From a virus: a stretch of DNA of 35,824 nt. Location of the stretch: the IMG/VR virus record IMGVR_UViG_3300046820_000814, positions 1 through 35,824 of that record. One strand, 5' to 3'. Both the position numbers and the translations under genes were made by a program. The notes under the pieces are model-generated. The model saw only the letters and a program-made list of their open reading frames with translations. It had not been told where the DNA came from and did not search any database. Positions 26,967 through 33,594 of this stretch are shown here, piece after piece (position 1 is the first letter of the stretch; each line of letters begins with the position of its first letter).

Positions 26967-28206
26967 TGTATTTTAACCATATTCGCGCGTTTGACGACAT
27001 GCTCGCTCCTGATTGAGCAAGTTCTTTGATTCGCGCCAGTTTTTGACTTGCCGATACATTAGCGTACTTAGCATCAAGATGGTCAATAATCATTTGATCA
27101 ACTTCGCCTATTGGTTTCGTATTTGCATTTGCTGTGGGCTGAGGTGATTGTTGGTTAACAACATCTTCGACCATTTTGTCTGCAGCGTAATTGTCAGCAA
27201 CACCTTTCAATACACCTCCAGCAACTACTGCTCCAGTGCTTATTTTTGCACCAATTGGAGCACGCGCGACCCCACGAACAATGTTGCGTCCGGCTGCTTT
27301 TACTGCTGTCATGCCTGTGCCCGGCACGCGCAACCGACCTGCTTTGCGCAAATCCTTAATTGCTGTCCTGTATGCAGCCGTGCGTTCTGGTAATGTTTCT
27401 GGTCCTACAAAGTTATTACTCTGTGTTGCAGGTAAAGGTTGTGCAACAGGTGGTGCCTCGGGTGCAACGCCTACCATTGGTGGTGTCATACGCAATCCCT
27501 TTACAGCAGATGGATGCCCTTGCGGTAGCCGTTGAGCAATTTCATTCATTGACATTCGCTGCGTAGGTTCTGTAAATCCTTCATTTGTAATAAGTGAGGA
27601 TGTTGGAGCAGTTGACCCCATTGCACCTTGCTTCAATGCAGATTGGTTGACACCTTCTCCTACAAAATTCCAACTTTTATTACCTCTGTTAATTCGTGGG
27701 ATTAACCCCCCGGATGCAACATGCTCTTGTGCTACGGTTGCTAACCCTTGTTTTCGTCCGACACGGTCTTGTGCCTGAGTAAGCACTGACTGTTGCACCG
27801 GCACAACTAGTTGATTAATAGCTTCTCGTAATTGCAAGCCACCTTGGTTTTTTGGTAGTTTTGCTGTAATCCCGTGAACGGGATCCATAATAATCTGCCC
27901 AAGCGTTTTTTCCACGCCGTTGATTTTTACAGGCAATTCGTGCAATGGCATCGCCGGGTCAAAGGTAGCAGTGTCCATTCCAGTCAGCCTTTTAACAGCA
28001 GCCTTTTGCTGAGGATTAAGTTGCTCAATAGTGTATTTGTCAAATTGCCCGGCAACACGAGCCATATATCGTCTATCGAGTTTTTTGTTTGTGTTAAGGG
28101 CATTACTAATTAACGATCCACCACCAGCAACTGTTCCAATTAGTGACGCACCTCCACCTATCATGCCAAGTAAACCCGCTAATTCTTGTTTCTTTTTTTC
28201 ATCCAT
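26950..28206 (-). CDS. Hypothetical protein with hydrophobic N-terminus, 418 aa
   Basis: After a charged MDEKKKQE start comes a Gly-rich hydrophobic stretch (LAGLLGMIGGGASLIGTVAGG, residues 9-29), which could insert into membranes. The middle is polar with Gln/Pro-rich linkers (residues about 245-275, PPMVGVAPEAPPVAQPLPAT). A second hydrophobic region is at about 320-345 (GAKISTGAVVAGGVLKGVAD), and the end is basic. The architecture is reminiscent of ejection proteins and of MuF-like internal proteins, but no motif confirms this. GAGG lies ahead of the ATG, one base after the previous stop. Confidence 0.6.
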   Translation of the reverse strand: MDEKKKQELAGLLGMIGGGASLIGTVAGGGSLISNALNTNKKLDRRYMARVAGQFDKYTIEQLNPQQKAAVKRLTGMDTATFDPAMPLHELPVKINGVEKTLGQIIMDPVHGITAKLPKNQGGLQLREAINQLVVPVQQSVLTQAQDRVGRKQGLATVAQEHVASGGLIPRINRGNKSWNFVGEGVNQSALKQGAMGSTAPTSSLITNEGFTEPTQRMSMNEIAQRLPQGHPSAVKGLRMTPPMVGVAPEAPPVAQPLPATQSNNFVGPETLPERTAAYRTAIKDLRKAGRLRVPGTGMTAVKAAGRNIVRGVARAPIGAKISTGAVVAGGVLKGVADNYAADKMVEDVVNQQSPQPTANANTKPIGEVDQMIIDHLDAKYANVSASQKLARIKELAQSGASMSSNARIWLKYNAAGK

Positions 28207-28207
28207 A

Positions 28208-28417
28208 TTAGCCTCGGAATCTGGTCTGTCTGGCTTGGGCGTTCATCAAATTGTTAATACCGCGCCCAGTACCATTCTGGGCACGCGCTTGCATCAGCCT
28301 AGAAAGCCCACGCATAGGCATATGCATTGGCATAGAGTTGTTTGGCATAACTGCCTTAATCTCTTCTTTGGTAGGCGTCGCTTTGCCTGTTCTTGGTTTA
28401 CTGGACACGGTTTCCAT
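28208..28417 (-). CDS. Small basic hypothetical protein, 69 aa
   Basis: Begins METVSSKPRTGKATPTKEEI, then a Met/Pro-rich AVMPNNSMPMHMPMRG, and a basic Asn/Gln/Arg-rich end (LMQARAQNGTGRGINNLMNA). The start overlaps the stop of the zinc-ribbon gene as TAATG. No family recognised. It belongs to the chain of tiny Lys/Arg/Met-rich genes between the LuxR-like gene and the packaging module. The tail-end phrase with two LMxAxAxxxxGR(G)INNLMNAQAR copies is a short internal repeat. Confidence 0.6.
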   Translation of the reverse strand: METVSSKPRTGKATPTKEEIKAVMPNNSMPMHMPMRGLSRLMQARAQNGTGRGINNLMNAQARQTRFRG

Positions 28418-28572
28418 TACTTACCTCGCTTGGCACCCATGACTGACATCATGCCTTTGCCTTTGCCTTGTGACGAAGGCTTCATACTCTTCTTGTCCAT
28501 AGGCTTTTGCTTGCCATTACACTTCATGCACGCCCCACCATACATAGGGCTGCCACAACCTTTACATGTCAT
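28417..28572 (-). CDS. Tiny zinc-ribbon protein, 51 aa
   Basis: Found by reading the gap between its neighbours. The ATG at 28572 and the TAA at 28417 both share bases with adjacent genes (TAATG on each side). The product starts MTCKGCGSPMYGGACMKCNG, giving C3-x2-C6-x8-C15-x2-C18, a textbook four-cysteine zinc knuckle. The remainder is Lys/Met/Gly-rich and basic (DKKSMKPSSQGKGKGMMSVM), suitable for nucleic acid binding. No specific family recognised. Confidence 0.75.
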   Translation of the reverse strand: MTCKGCGSPMYGGACMKCNGKQKPMDKKSMKPSSQGKGKGMMSVMGAKRGK

Positions 28573-28784
28573 TATCTTACTTCCTTACCTGACCTATGCT
28601 CTTTTGCTTCAATCTTTAGCATCTGTGCATACGTCGGTGCTCTTTTCAACCGGTGCTCTTTTTTCTCAATCTGTGAAAGCTCTTTTGTTGTTGGAGTTTT
28701 CTTGAGACCATGTTCCGATACTTCCCGAGCAAAAAACTTTACTCTGGAAAGATGGTTCATGTGTTTGTCCATCTGGTTGACCAT
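28572..28784 (-). CDS. Small Lys/Glu-rich protein with internal duplication, 70 aa
   Basis: A helical, highly charged protein. Residues about 24-62 contain two copies of a 19-residue unit, EHGLKKTPTTKELSQIEKK followed by EHRLKRAPTYAQMLKIEAK, and then the start of a third (EHRSGKE). The ribosome binding site is weak; an internal ATG at 28772 (MDKHMNHLSRVK) is an alternative start. The stop shares TAATG with the zinc-ribbon gene. No family recognised. Confidence 0.6.
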   Translation of the reverse strand: MVNQMDKHMNHLSRVKFFAREVSEHGLKKTPTTKELSQIEKKEHRLKRAPTYAQMLKIEAKEHRSGKEVR

Positions 28785-28788
28785 GATG

Positions 28789-29193
28789 TTACTTAGGTTT
28801 CGTTACCGGTTTCGCGCCGTCAGCCATCATCGCTTTAGTCACTGGTGCTTGGTAAGTAGACTTTGGTGCCTTTGCCCCAGTACTGGTTGTCTGACGTCCT
28901 GCCACTTTGCCACGATTGAATGCGTCGAACTTAGCGTTCTCTGCCATGTTCTTGTCGTATGCACCCTTAATAGCCATTGCAGAACCAACCAACGTTGCTC
29001 CAATACCTACGCCTTGTGAGCGACCACGGCTTTGAGTTCGAGCATGTGCTGCACGTCCTGGTGCCACAGCTTGTTGCGCTGCAGTCATTGGCCGACGTGA
29101 CCCAGGTACAGATGTCCCACGTGCGGCATCCGAACGATTTATTCCGCGCTCACCACCGGGGTTTGCACTTTTAGGTGTAGTATCTCGTCGCAT
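28789..29193 (-). CDS. Basic hypothetical protein, 134 aa
   Basis: Arg/Ala/Gly-rich, with a low-complexity N-terminal half (residues 1-60, many Arg, Ser and Pro) and a Gly/Ala hydrophobic stretch GVGIGATLVGSAMAIKGAYD at about residues 62-80. The C-terminus is Lys/Ala/Thr-rich. It could be a single-pass membrane or internal virion protein. AAAGGA lies about 10 bases before the ATG. No family recognised. Confidence 0.6.
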   Translation of the reverse strand: MRRDTTPKSANPGGERGINRSDAARGTSVPGSRRPMTAAQQAVAPGRAAHARTQSRGRSQGVGIGATLVGSAMAIKGAYDKNMAENAKFDAFNRGKVAGRQTTSTGAKAPKSTYQAPVTKAMMADGAKPVTKPK

Positions 29194-29228
29194 TGTATGT
29201 TTTTCCTTTCACCCGTTAATGCCACGGG

Positions 29229-29405
29229 TTAGCACTTCTTTGATTTACCTTTGCCATACTCGGCAGCTTCGTGCTTCTTCATAGCACTAGGGGACAAGCC
29301 CTTCTTGCTATACTCTTTCTTTTCCATCTTTTGCATAGGCTTGCTCATGCCACTGTGTGCACCAGACTTAATGCCCATCATCTCCGACATAGATTGCTTT
29401 CTCAT
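29229..29405 (-). CDS. Tiny Met/Lys-rich basic protein, 58 aa
   Basis: Starts at an ATG that shares TAATG with the stop of the upstream gene. The product (MRKQSMSEMMGIKSGAHSGM, then MQKMEKKEYSKKGLSPSAMKKHEAAEYGKGKSKKC) is strongly basic with nine Met. No family recognised. A start at GTG 29417 would add only four residues and has no ribosome binding site. Confidence 0.6.
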   Translation of the reverse strand: MRKQSMSEMMGIKSGAHSGMSKPMQKMEKKEYSKKGLSPSAMKKHEAAEYGKGKSKKC

Positions 29406-29653
29406 TAACAGTCCCACGCTCTTAGTGATTTATTGATACGGCTATTTGGGTCACGTGCTGTTTTAGCAGACGTGTTAGCCTTCTTCATGCCTTCCATGCG
29501 TGCACAGAACGACTTGCGCCGTGCAGCATCTTTTGCTGTCTTTGGGTTTGGTGCTGGTGGCTTCAAGTTGGCACCAGTGGTCTTTTTGAAATGGGCACGT
29601 CCTGCCGCATTCAAACCACCCGCAGGATTCTGGTATTTTTTGACGACTCCCAT
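29405..29653 (-). CDS. DUF6321-like small basic protein, 82 aa
   Basis: The sequence NPAGGLNAAGRAHFKKTTGANL followed by KPPAPNPKTAKDAARRKSFCARMEGM matches, from memory, a small family of uncharacterised proteins in aquatic phages annotated as DUF6321: a Gly-Leu-Asn-Ala-Ala-Gly-Arg start and a Lys-Ser-Phe-Cys-Ala-Arg-Met core. Function is unknown. The ATG at 29653 has GAGGT upstream; a longer reading from 29698 lacks one. Its ribosome binding site overlaps the -35 box of the opposite-strand promoter. Confidence 0.68.
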   Translation of the reverse strand: MGVVKKYQNPAGGLNAAGRAHFKKTTGANLKPPAPNPKTAKDAARRKSFCARMEGMKKANTSAKTARDPNSRINKSLRAWDC

Positions 29654-29654
29654 T

Positions 29655-29682
29655 TTGACCTCGTAAGTAGGTATGCTATAAT
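29655..29682 (+). promoter_or_regulatory. Sigma70-like promoter with extended -10 for the LuxR-type gene
   Basis: TTGACC (29655-29660), a 16-base spacer, and a perfect TATAAT (29677-29682) preceded by TGC (extended -10). The start of transcription would be near 29690, giving a leader of about 35 bases with AGGAG seven bases before the ATG. It reads against the surrounding minus-strand genes. Confidence 0.75.
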
Positions 29683-29725
29683 CTCCGATTAAACACATCT
29701 GGATTGTACATTACAGGAGCATTAT

Positions 29726-30025
29726 ATGGAAGAATCCCGTGAAGGCATGTACTTTGACGGCTTCACATGGCGTTCACATGATGAAACCCCTGCTGAGCGT
29801 GAGACACGTACGGACGTAGTCTACGACTTATCAGATCGAGAACGTGAAGTTCTAGGCATGATGCCTAGCAAGATGACTGCTAAGCAAATGGCTGCTTCCT
29901 TGGGGATTAGCCATAGGACTGTTCAGTTCCACATGGACTCACTGTATTGGAAACTTGGATGCAGTGGTCGTGACGCTCGAACGCAAGCGTGTAACAAGGG
30001 GCGTAAATTAGGATATATTAAATAG
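29726..30025 (+). CDS. LuxR/GerE-type helix-turn-helix protein, 99 aa
   Basis: A transcription factor consisting almost only of a DNA-binding domain. LSDREREVLGMMPSKMTAKQ (residues 35-54) and ASLGISHRTVQFHMDSLYWKLG (57-78) fit the GerE domain: 'LT.RE.EVL' followed by 'eIA..L.is..TV..H...i..Kl'. There is no receiver or ligand-binding domain, only a 30-residue polar N-terminus. It is one of two plus-strand genes in the window, has its own promoter and terminator, and converges on ssb. It probably regulates phage or host transcription; the target is not visible. Confidence 0.85.
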   Translation: MEESREGMYFDGFTWRSHDETPAERETRTDVVYDLSDREREVLGMMPSKMTAKQMAASLGISHRTVQFHMDSLYWKLGCSGRDARTQACNKGRKLGYIK

Positions 30026-30047
30026 GTACGACTTAAACGGAAAGACT

Positions 30048-30086
30048 AAGGACTCCTGTTTATGCAGCAGGAGTCCTTTTTGTTTT
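30048..30086 (+). terminator. Rho-independent terminator, probably bidirectional
   Basis: A perfect 11-base-pair stem (AAGGACTCCTG at 30048-30058 with CAGGAGTCCTT at 30068-30078), 9-base loop, then TTTTGTTTT on the plus strand. It ends the LuxR-type transcript and also overlaps the last codon and stop of ssb. On the minus strand the stem is equally perfect but lacks a good T run. Confidence 0.88.
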
Positions 30087-30477
30087 ACGCAAACGGGTCT
30101 TCGATGTCGTCTGTTTGGATTGATGCCTGTGACGCACCACTTGGTTGTTGCGAAGCATCGCCCGAGCGTTCCTTGTACTCAAGAGGTGTCAGTTTATCCA
30201 CCAAGATTTCAACTACCTTACGGTTTGTTCCATCCTTGGCTTGGTACTGCCGCATCTTCAGACTGCCAACGATGCCAACGAGCTGTCCCTTTTGAAGGTA
30301 GGTACATGCAAAGTCAGCATTCTTGCCGAAACATACAGCGTCAAAGAAGTCGGTTTCCTTCTCCCTCCCTTTTCGGTCTACAGCAATATTGAGTTTTGCT
30401 ACGGCGGTAGCACCTGTTGTTTGTTTGTGTTCAGGAGCCGCACATAGTCTTCCGGTGAGTGTGACACAGTTAATCAT
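30085..30477 (-). CDS. ssb: Single-stranded DNA-binding protein, 130 aa
   Basis: Binds single-stranded DNA during replication and recombination. The OB-fold begins MINCVTLTGRLCAAPEHKQT, and contains the typical KLNIAVDRK and ETDFFDAVCFGKNADFACTY(L)xKG stretch followed by LVGIVGSLKMRQYQAKDG. The C-terminus ends in acidic DDIEDPFA, close to the DDDIPF tip that recruits partner proteins. It is shorter than E. coli SSB mainly in the linker. The ATG overlaps the end of the XRE gene by 8 bases, so the repressor and ssb are co-transcribed. Confidence 0.93.
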   Translation of the reverse strand: MINCVTLTGRLCAAPEHKQTTGATAVAKLNIAVDRKGREKETDFFDAVCFGKNADFACTYLQKGQLVGIVGSLKMRQYQAKDGTNRKVVEILVDKLTPLEYKERSGDASQQPSGASQASIQTDDIEDPFA

Positions 30478-30778
30478 TTATCAGTTGGTCTTCTTTTGCC
30501 AGTGAATCAAGATGCGTTACGACGTATCGACAGACTGTATCTGTCTGCGTTCGACGCAACTCCAATGCAACGAATAGCCCTTGCATATAGTTCGGTTCCA
30601 TTCCGAGCACTTCCGCAATCTTCGGAACCATTGTCGCAATCGGCATACGCTTTCCGCTGAGCCATAGAGAAGCTGTTGATTCGTCAACTCCTACTTGCTC
30701 TGCAAACATACGTTGCGTCAAATTAGCCTTGTCGCACAAGTGGTGAAGCCTTGTGCGTTTTACGTGTGGTCTTGCCAT
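30470..30778 (-). CDS. XRE/Cro-type helix-turn-helix regulator, 102 aa
   Basis: Residues 10-70 form a Cro/C1-type helix-turn-helix: LHHLCDKANLTQRMFAEQVG, then VDESTASLWLSGKRMPIATM and IAEVLGMEPNYM. The last 30 residues are a helical charged extension that may mediate dimerisation. Two palindromes lie immediately upstream of the start, one over the ribosome binding site, which suggests autoregulation. Because the gene overlaps ssb, this regulator would control ssb and perhaps genes beyond it. No integrase was found, so a lysogenic role is unproven. Confidence 0.85.
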   Translation of the reverse strand: MARPHVKRTRLHHLCDKANLTQRMFAEQVGVDESTASLWLSGKRMPIATMVPKIAEVLGMEPNYMQGLFVALELRRTQTDTVCRYVVTHLDSLAKEDQLIND

Positions 30779-30782
30779 GTTG

Positions 30783-30824
30783 TACCTTTCAGGTAAGTAT
30801 CTTGTGCGTTAACACAAGATACTT
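30783..30824. promoter_or_regulatory. Two palindromes, likely operator of the XRE regulator
   Basis: A perfect inverted repeat AAGTATCTTGTG (30795-30806), six-base loop, CACAAGATACTT (30813-30824), and next to it TACCT-TTC-AGGTA (30783-30795). The second covers the AAGG ribosome binding site of the regulator gene. Neither is followed by a T run on the minus strand, which argues for protein binding over termination. Confidence 0.68.
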
Positions 30825-30833
30825 TACCACGAC

Positions 30834-31379
30834 CTAAAAGTTTATTGTGATGAATCCGCCGAACTGCCCGAGTTCAGACCAGTCACGTACTTTCGGGTAG
30901 AGACCATCACCATCACGGTCAACGTAATCATCGTCGTCTTGTTCAGGGGATGTGTTGCCTTCGATGGTAAGCACACCTGAACCGTCTGCACGCACTTTAT
31001 CAATCATGCCCATGTGTGCATGCCTACCAAGTGCCTTGAAGTAAAAGCATACAATGTCACCTTCACGCAACCTACCAGGATTTGCTTTGGCATCTGCTAC
31101 TGATATCCAATGACCAGTACGCTTTGCCCATCGAACCCAGTCAGGCGTGTAGCCAGTGCGAGGCATAGTTGCGTCGTATGTCGTCCCAAAGTCCGTAGCG
31201 GCTTGCTTTAGGCGGAACCTTACGTGGGCAACACACCAGGGCGAGCCTGGTGGCAGTGATGGAATACAACTGGCCAGGTAGGCTTCGACTTCCTTGCCAC
31301 GATTCTCTCCACCTTTTTCAATCACACCCAAGTTCAGCCGAGCGTTGGCAATAGCCTTAACTGCAATTGGTCGGTCCAT
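30834..31379 (-). CDS. CHAP/NlpC-type cysteine peptidase or amidase, endolysin candidate, 181 aa
   Basis: Probably cleaves peptidoglycan. ENRGKEVEAYLASCIPSLPPG leads to PWCVAHVRFRL with the candidate nucleophile C49. HAHMGMI gives H122 and IEGNTS gives E140/N142, the His and polar residues expected of the CHAP-type triad. REGDIVCFYF before the His is also typical. No signal peptide or wall-binding domain is present, so export would need a holin; candidates lie at 16.2-16.8 kb. GGAGGAGG sits seven bases ahead of the ATG. A 23-base overlap with the upstream gene links it to the DNA-metabolism operon. Confidence 0.78.
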   Translation of the reverse strand: MDRPIAVKAIANARLNLGVIEKGGENRGKEVEAYLASCIPSLPPGSPWCVAHVRFRLKQAATDFGTTYDATMPRTGYTPDWVRWAKRTGHWISVADAKANPGRLREGDIVCFYFKALGRHAHMGMIDKVRADGSGVLTIEGNTSPEQDDDDYVDRDGDGLYPKVRDWSELGQFGGFITINF

Positions 31380-31683
31380 GCTTCATCCTCCTCCAATGTT
31401 TTGCTGTTTCATTCGACGTAGCGTTTGGGCACTCGCCTGTATACGCAAGTACTAACTCTGTTACGAACGCAGTAAACTTCTTGTCTCGTGTAACGCAATA
31501 CGTTAGATACCAGATTGCTTTACACAGGTCTTTCGCATATGTTGTGCCGGCTTTCTTCCCACGACGTTGCAAGTACTTGAGTGCACTAAATTCATATCGT
31601 GTAAGTTCCCAGTCATCCGAAACTGCGACTGCATCTAATGTGTTTTGTCCATAGTGTTCACTTAGCCCATGAACGACTGGCAT
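31357..31683 (-). CDS. DUF3310 protein, 108 aa
   Basis: Residues 10-65 match DUF3310 as I know it: HYGQNTLDAVAVSDDWELTR, then YEFSALKYLQRRGKK and DLCKAIWYLTY, the invariant 'f..gn.iKYl.R...K....DL.KA..YL'. Family members are often annotated as nucleotide kinases without proof, and commonly sit in phage nucleotide-metabolism operons, as here next to dUTPase. The start at 31683 follows the dUTPase stop by one base with AGGTAG upstream; a longer reading from 31803 would overlap dUTPase by 119 bases and is unlikely. Confidence 0.78.
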   Translation of the reverse strand: MPVVHGLSEHYGQNTLDAVAVSDDWELTRYEFSALKYLQRRGKKAGTTYAKDLCKAIWYLTYCVTRDKKFTAFVTELVLAYTGECPNATSNETAKHWRRMKHGPTNCS

Positions 31684-31684
31684 C

Positions 31685-32143
31685 TTATCTACCTGTTGAT
31701 CCAAATCCTTTATCTCCTCGATTTGTCTCTCCGTCAAACAAGTCTCCTGTGTTGAGTTGGACAAGTTCTGCTTTGACAACGGGACTGAGCGATATCTGAG
31801 CAATTCGTGACCCCCTGCAAATGTGTTCTACGTTCTTCCCAAGATTCATCAAAATGACTTTAATTTCCCCTTGGTAGTCTTCATCGATAGTGCCTGGTGA
31901 GTTCAGCACAAATATTCCATACGATGCCGCTAAGCCACTGCGTGAACGTACCTGAAGTTCATATCCTTCTGGGATATTAATCTTCAATGCCGTTGGAATG
32001 ACAGCATATTCGCCGGGCTGAATGGCTACTGGCTTCTTCACAGCTGCGGAAATGTCAAAGCACGCCGCGTTATTCTTATACTCAGGTAGAGTTATCATGT
32101 ATGGCTCTATTCCATGAGGCATTACTTCGTAAACTAACTTCAT
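31685..32143 (-). CDS. dut: dUTPase (deoxyuridine triphosphate pyrophosphatase), 152 aa
   Basis: Hydrolyses dUTP to dUMP and pyrophosphate, keeping uracil out of DNA. All five trimeric dUTPase motifs are visible: motif 1 ACFDISAA (27-34), motif 2 RSRSGLA (66-72), motif 3 NSPGTIDEDYQGEI (81-94, catalytic D87 by comparison with E. coli), motif 4 GSRIAQ (111-116), motif 5 RGDKGFGSTGR (142-152). Length is normal. The ATG overlaps the methyltransferase stop as ATGA. Confidence 0.95.
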   Translation of the reverse strand: MKLVYEVMPHGIEPYMITLPEYKNNAACFDISAAVKKPVAIQPGEYAVIPTALKINIPEGYELQVRSRSGLAASYGIFVLNSPGTIDEDYQGEIKVILMNLGKNVEHICRGSRIAQISLSPVVKAELVQLNTGDLFDGETNRGDKGFGSTGR

Positions 32144-33594
32144 AAACTCTCTTTCTGTAACCTTTCACCAATCCACTTCATAACAGGCACTGCCATTGAG
32201 TTGCCTATTGCCTTGTATCTGCCTGAATCTGACTCCTTTCCCGGCGCCTTCGCCCATTCATCCGGCATTCCTTGTAAACGTTCACATTCGGTCGGCGTTA
32301 GACGCCTGACGACCATGTTCACGGATAGATATTGATCTTGGCTTGCCAATATTGTGAATGCTTTCCCCTCTTGCCCAAGGTAACCTTTGCCACCGCCAGC
32401 ACATCCACTGCGAATCTTAAACGTTGTAGGTTCTACCTTTAGTACAGCCGGCTGATTGTCGCCCATATCTGCACGTAACGTAGAACATACCGTGTCTAGC
32501 CCAGCAGGACCAGCGTTTCTGGCTATAGAACCCGGTTCAAATGCGTAGACTTCTGGTTGTACAACACCGTGCACGCCCGTAGCGTTCAACGTGTACATTG
32601 GCCCACCCACAGTAAAGCCATTACCGTTGCCACCATTGAGTGGCTGACGCCCTATCGTGTTCTCCGCTAAGGCTATTGGTTGTACTGCAAGGTTTGTGCT
32701 ACGGATGTCACCAAGATCAAACGTGTTTAAGGTGTTCGCAACTTCATCTTCGACCCACGTCTCATGGTCTTCAGTCGATTGAGCACGCCTCGACTTGCGA
32801 TATGCATGCTGTACAAGTGGAGTATTGCCTCCACCTGTACCCCATCGAGCTGCAACTGTAGGTGATTCATCAAGAGGACCTGTAACTCGGCTATCATTAG
32901 GATGGTTTTCATAGAGCACCGTGACTAAGTTGTATGCTTCGTCTCCGGCTGGTCCTCCTGCTCCTTTTGCCCACTTGCTGCTAACAGTGCCTGTCGTAGT
33001 AGCGGTGGGAGTGACTTTCCTCGTTTTTCGGCTCTCCGAAGGATGCCTTTGCACGCAGTCGGACTCAAAAAGTATTTTTCCGGCACGTCTTGGATCTCCT
33101 GAAGAATGTCCGATAAGGAAGATTCTTTGGCGTCTTTGGGGCACGCCGAAGTACTGAGCGTCCAAGACCCGGTAGGACCACCCATACCCGAGTTCTGAAA
33201 ACGCCCCGAGGATGGAGCCAAAAGCCCTTCCTCTGTCAATTGACAAGACACCGGGTACATTTTCCCAGACAACCCATTCGGGTCTAAGGAAATCAACCAT
33301 ACCAGCAAAGACCAAGGAGAGATTTCCCCGAGGGTCTTCCATTCCTTTTCGCATTCCCGCAACGGAGAATGCTTGACATGGTGTTCCTCCAACGAGAACG
33401 TCAACTGCTCCTCTTTCAATTCCCCACTCCTTGTATTTAGTCATGTCTCCGAAGTTCTTGACATCTGGAAACTTGCCCGCAAGTACTCGACATGGGTATG
33501 GTTCAATCTCGGAAAAGCCAACTGGAGTCCAACCTAACTCATGCCAGCCTAAACTAGCTGCTTCCACACCTGAACACACACTCAAATATCTCAC
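32140..33594 (-). CDS. DNA cytosine-5 methyltransferase with long repetitive target-recognition region, 484 aa
   Basis: Transfers methyl from S-adenosylmethionine to cytosine C5 in DNA. Motif I is SVCSGVEAASLGW (5-17), motif IV GGTPCQAFSVAG with catalytic C73, motif VI WENVPGV (110-116), motif VIII QRRQRIFLIG (153-162), motif IX RRLTPTECERLQGMP (430-444) and motif X GRYKAIGNSMAVPV (458-471). Between VIII and IX are about 270 residues, far longer than in M.HhaI-type enzymes, with several degenerate repeats. GTG start overlapping the SNase stop as GTGA. No restriction enzyme is adjacent, so it is an orphan, probably protecting phage DNA. Confidence 0.93.
   Translation of the reverse strand: MRYLSVCSGVEAASLGWHELGWTPVGFSEIEPYPCRVLAGKFPDVKNFGDMTKYKEWGIERGAVDVLVGGTPCQAFSVAGMRKGMEDPRGNLSLVFAGMVDFLRPEWVVWENVPGVLSIDRGRAFGSILGAFSELGYGWSYRVLDAQYFGVPQRRQRIFLIGHSSGDPRRAGKILFESDCVQRHPSESRKTRKVTPTATTTGTVSSKWAKGAGGPAGDEAYNLVTVLYENHPNDSRVTGPLDESPTVAARWGTGGGNTPLVQHAYRKSRRAQSTEDHETWVEDEVANTLNTFDLGDIRSTNLAVQPIALAENTIGRQPLNGGNGNGFTVGGPMYTLNATGVHGVVQPEVYAFEPGSIARNAGPAGLDTVCSTLRADMGDNQPAVLKVEPTTFKIRSGCAGGGKGYLGQEGKAFTILASQDQYLSVNMVVRRLTPTECERLQGMPDEWAKAPGKESDSGRYKAIGNSMAVPVMKWIGERLQKESL

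Noticed and set aside
28031-28705. 224-codon plus-strand frame across several minus-strand genes
   Set aside because: It crosses five minus-strand genes joined by TAATG overlaps, has no ribosome binding site and a Cys/His/Pro-rich odd composition.
31684-31803. Upstream extension of the DUF3310 gene
   Set aside because: Would overlap dUTPase by about 119 bases; ATG 31683 has AGGTAG upstream and follows the dUTPase stop directly.
32925-33419. 164-codon minus-strand frame inside the methyltransferase gene
   Set aside because: Lies entirely within a gene with all cytosine methyltransferase motifs in the other frame.
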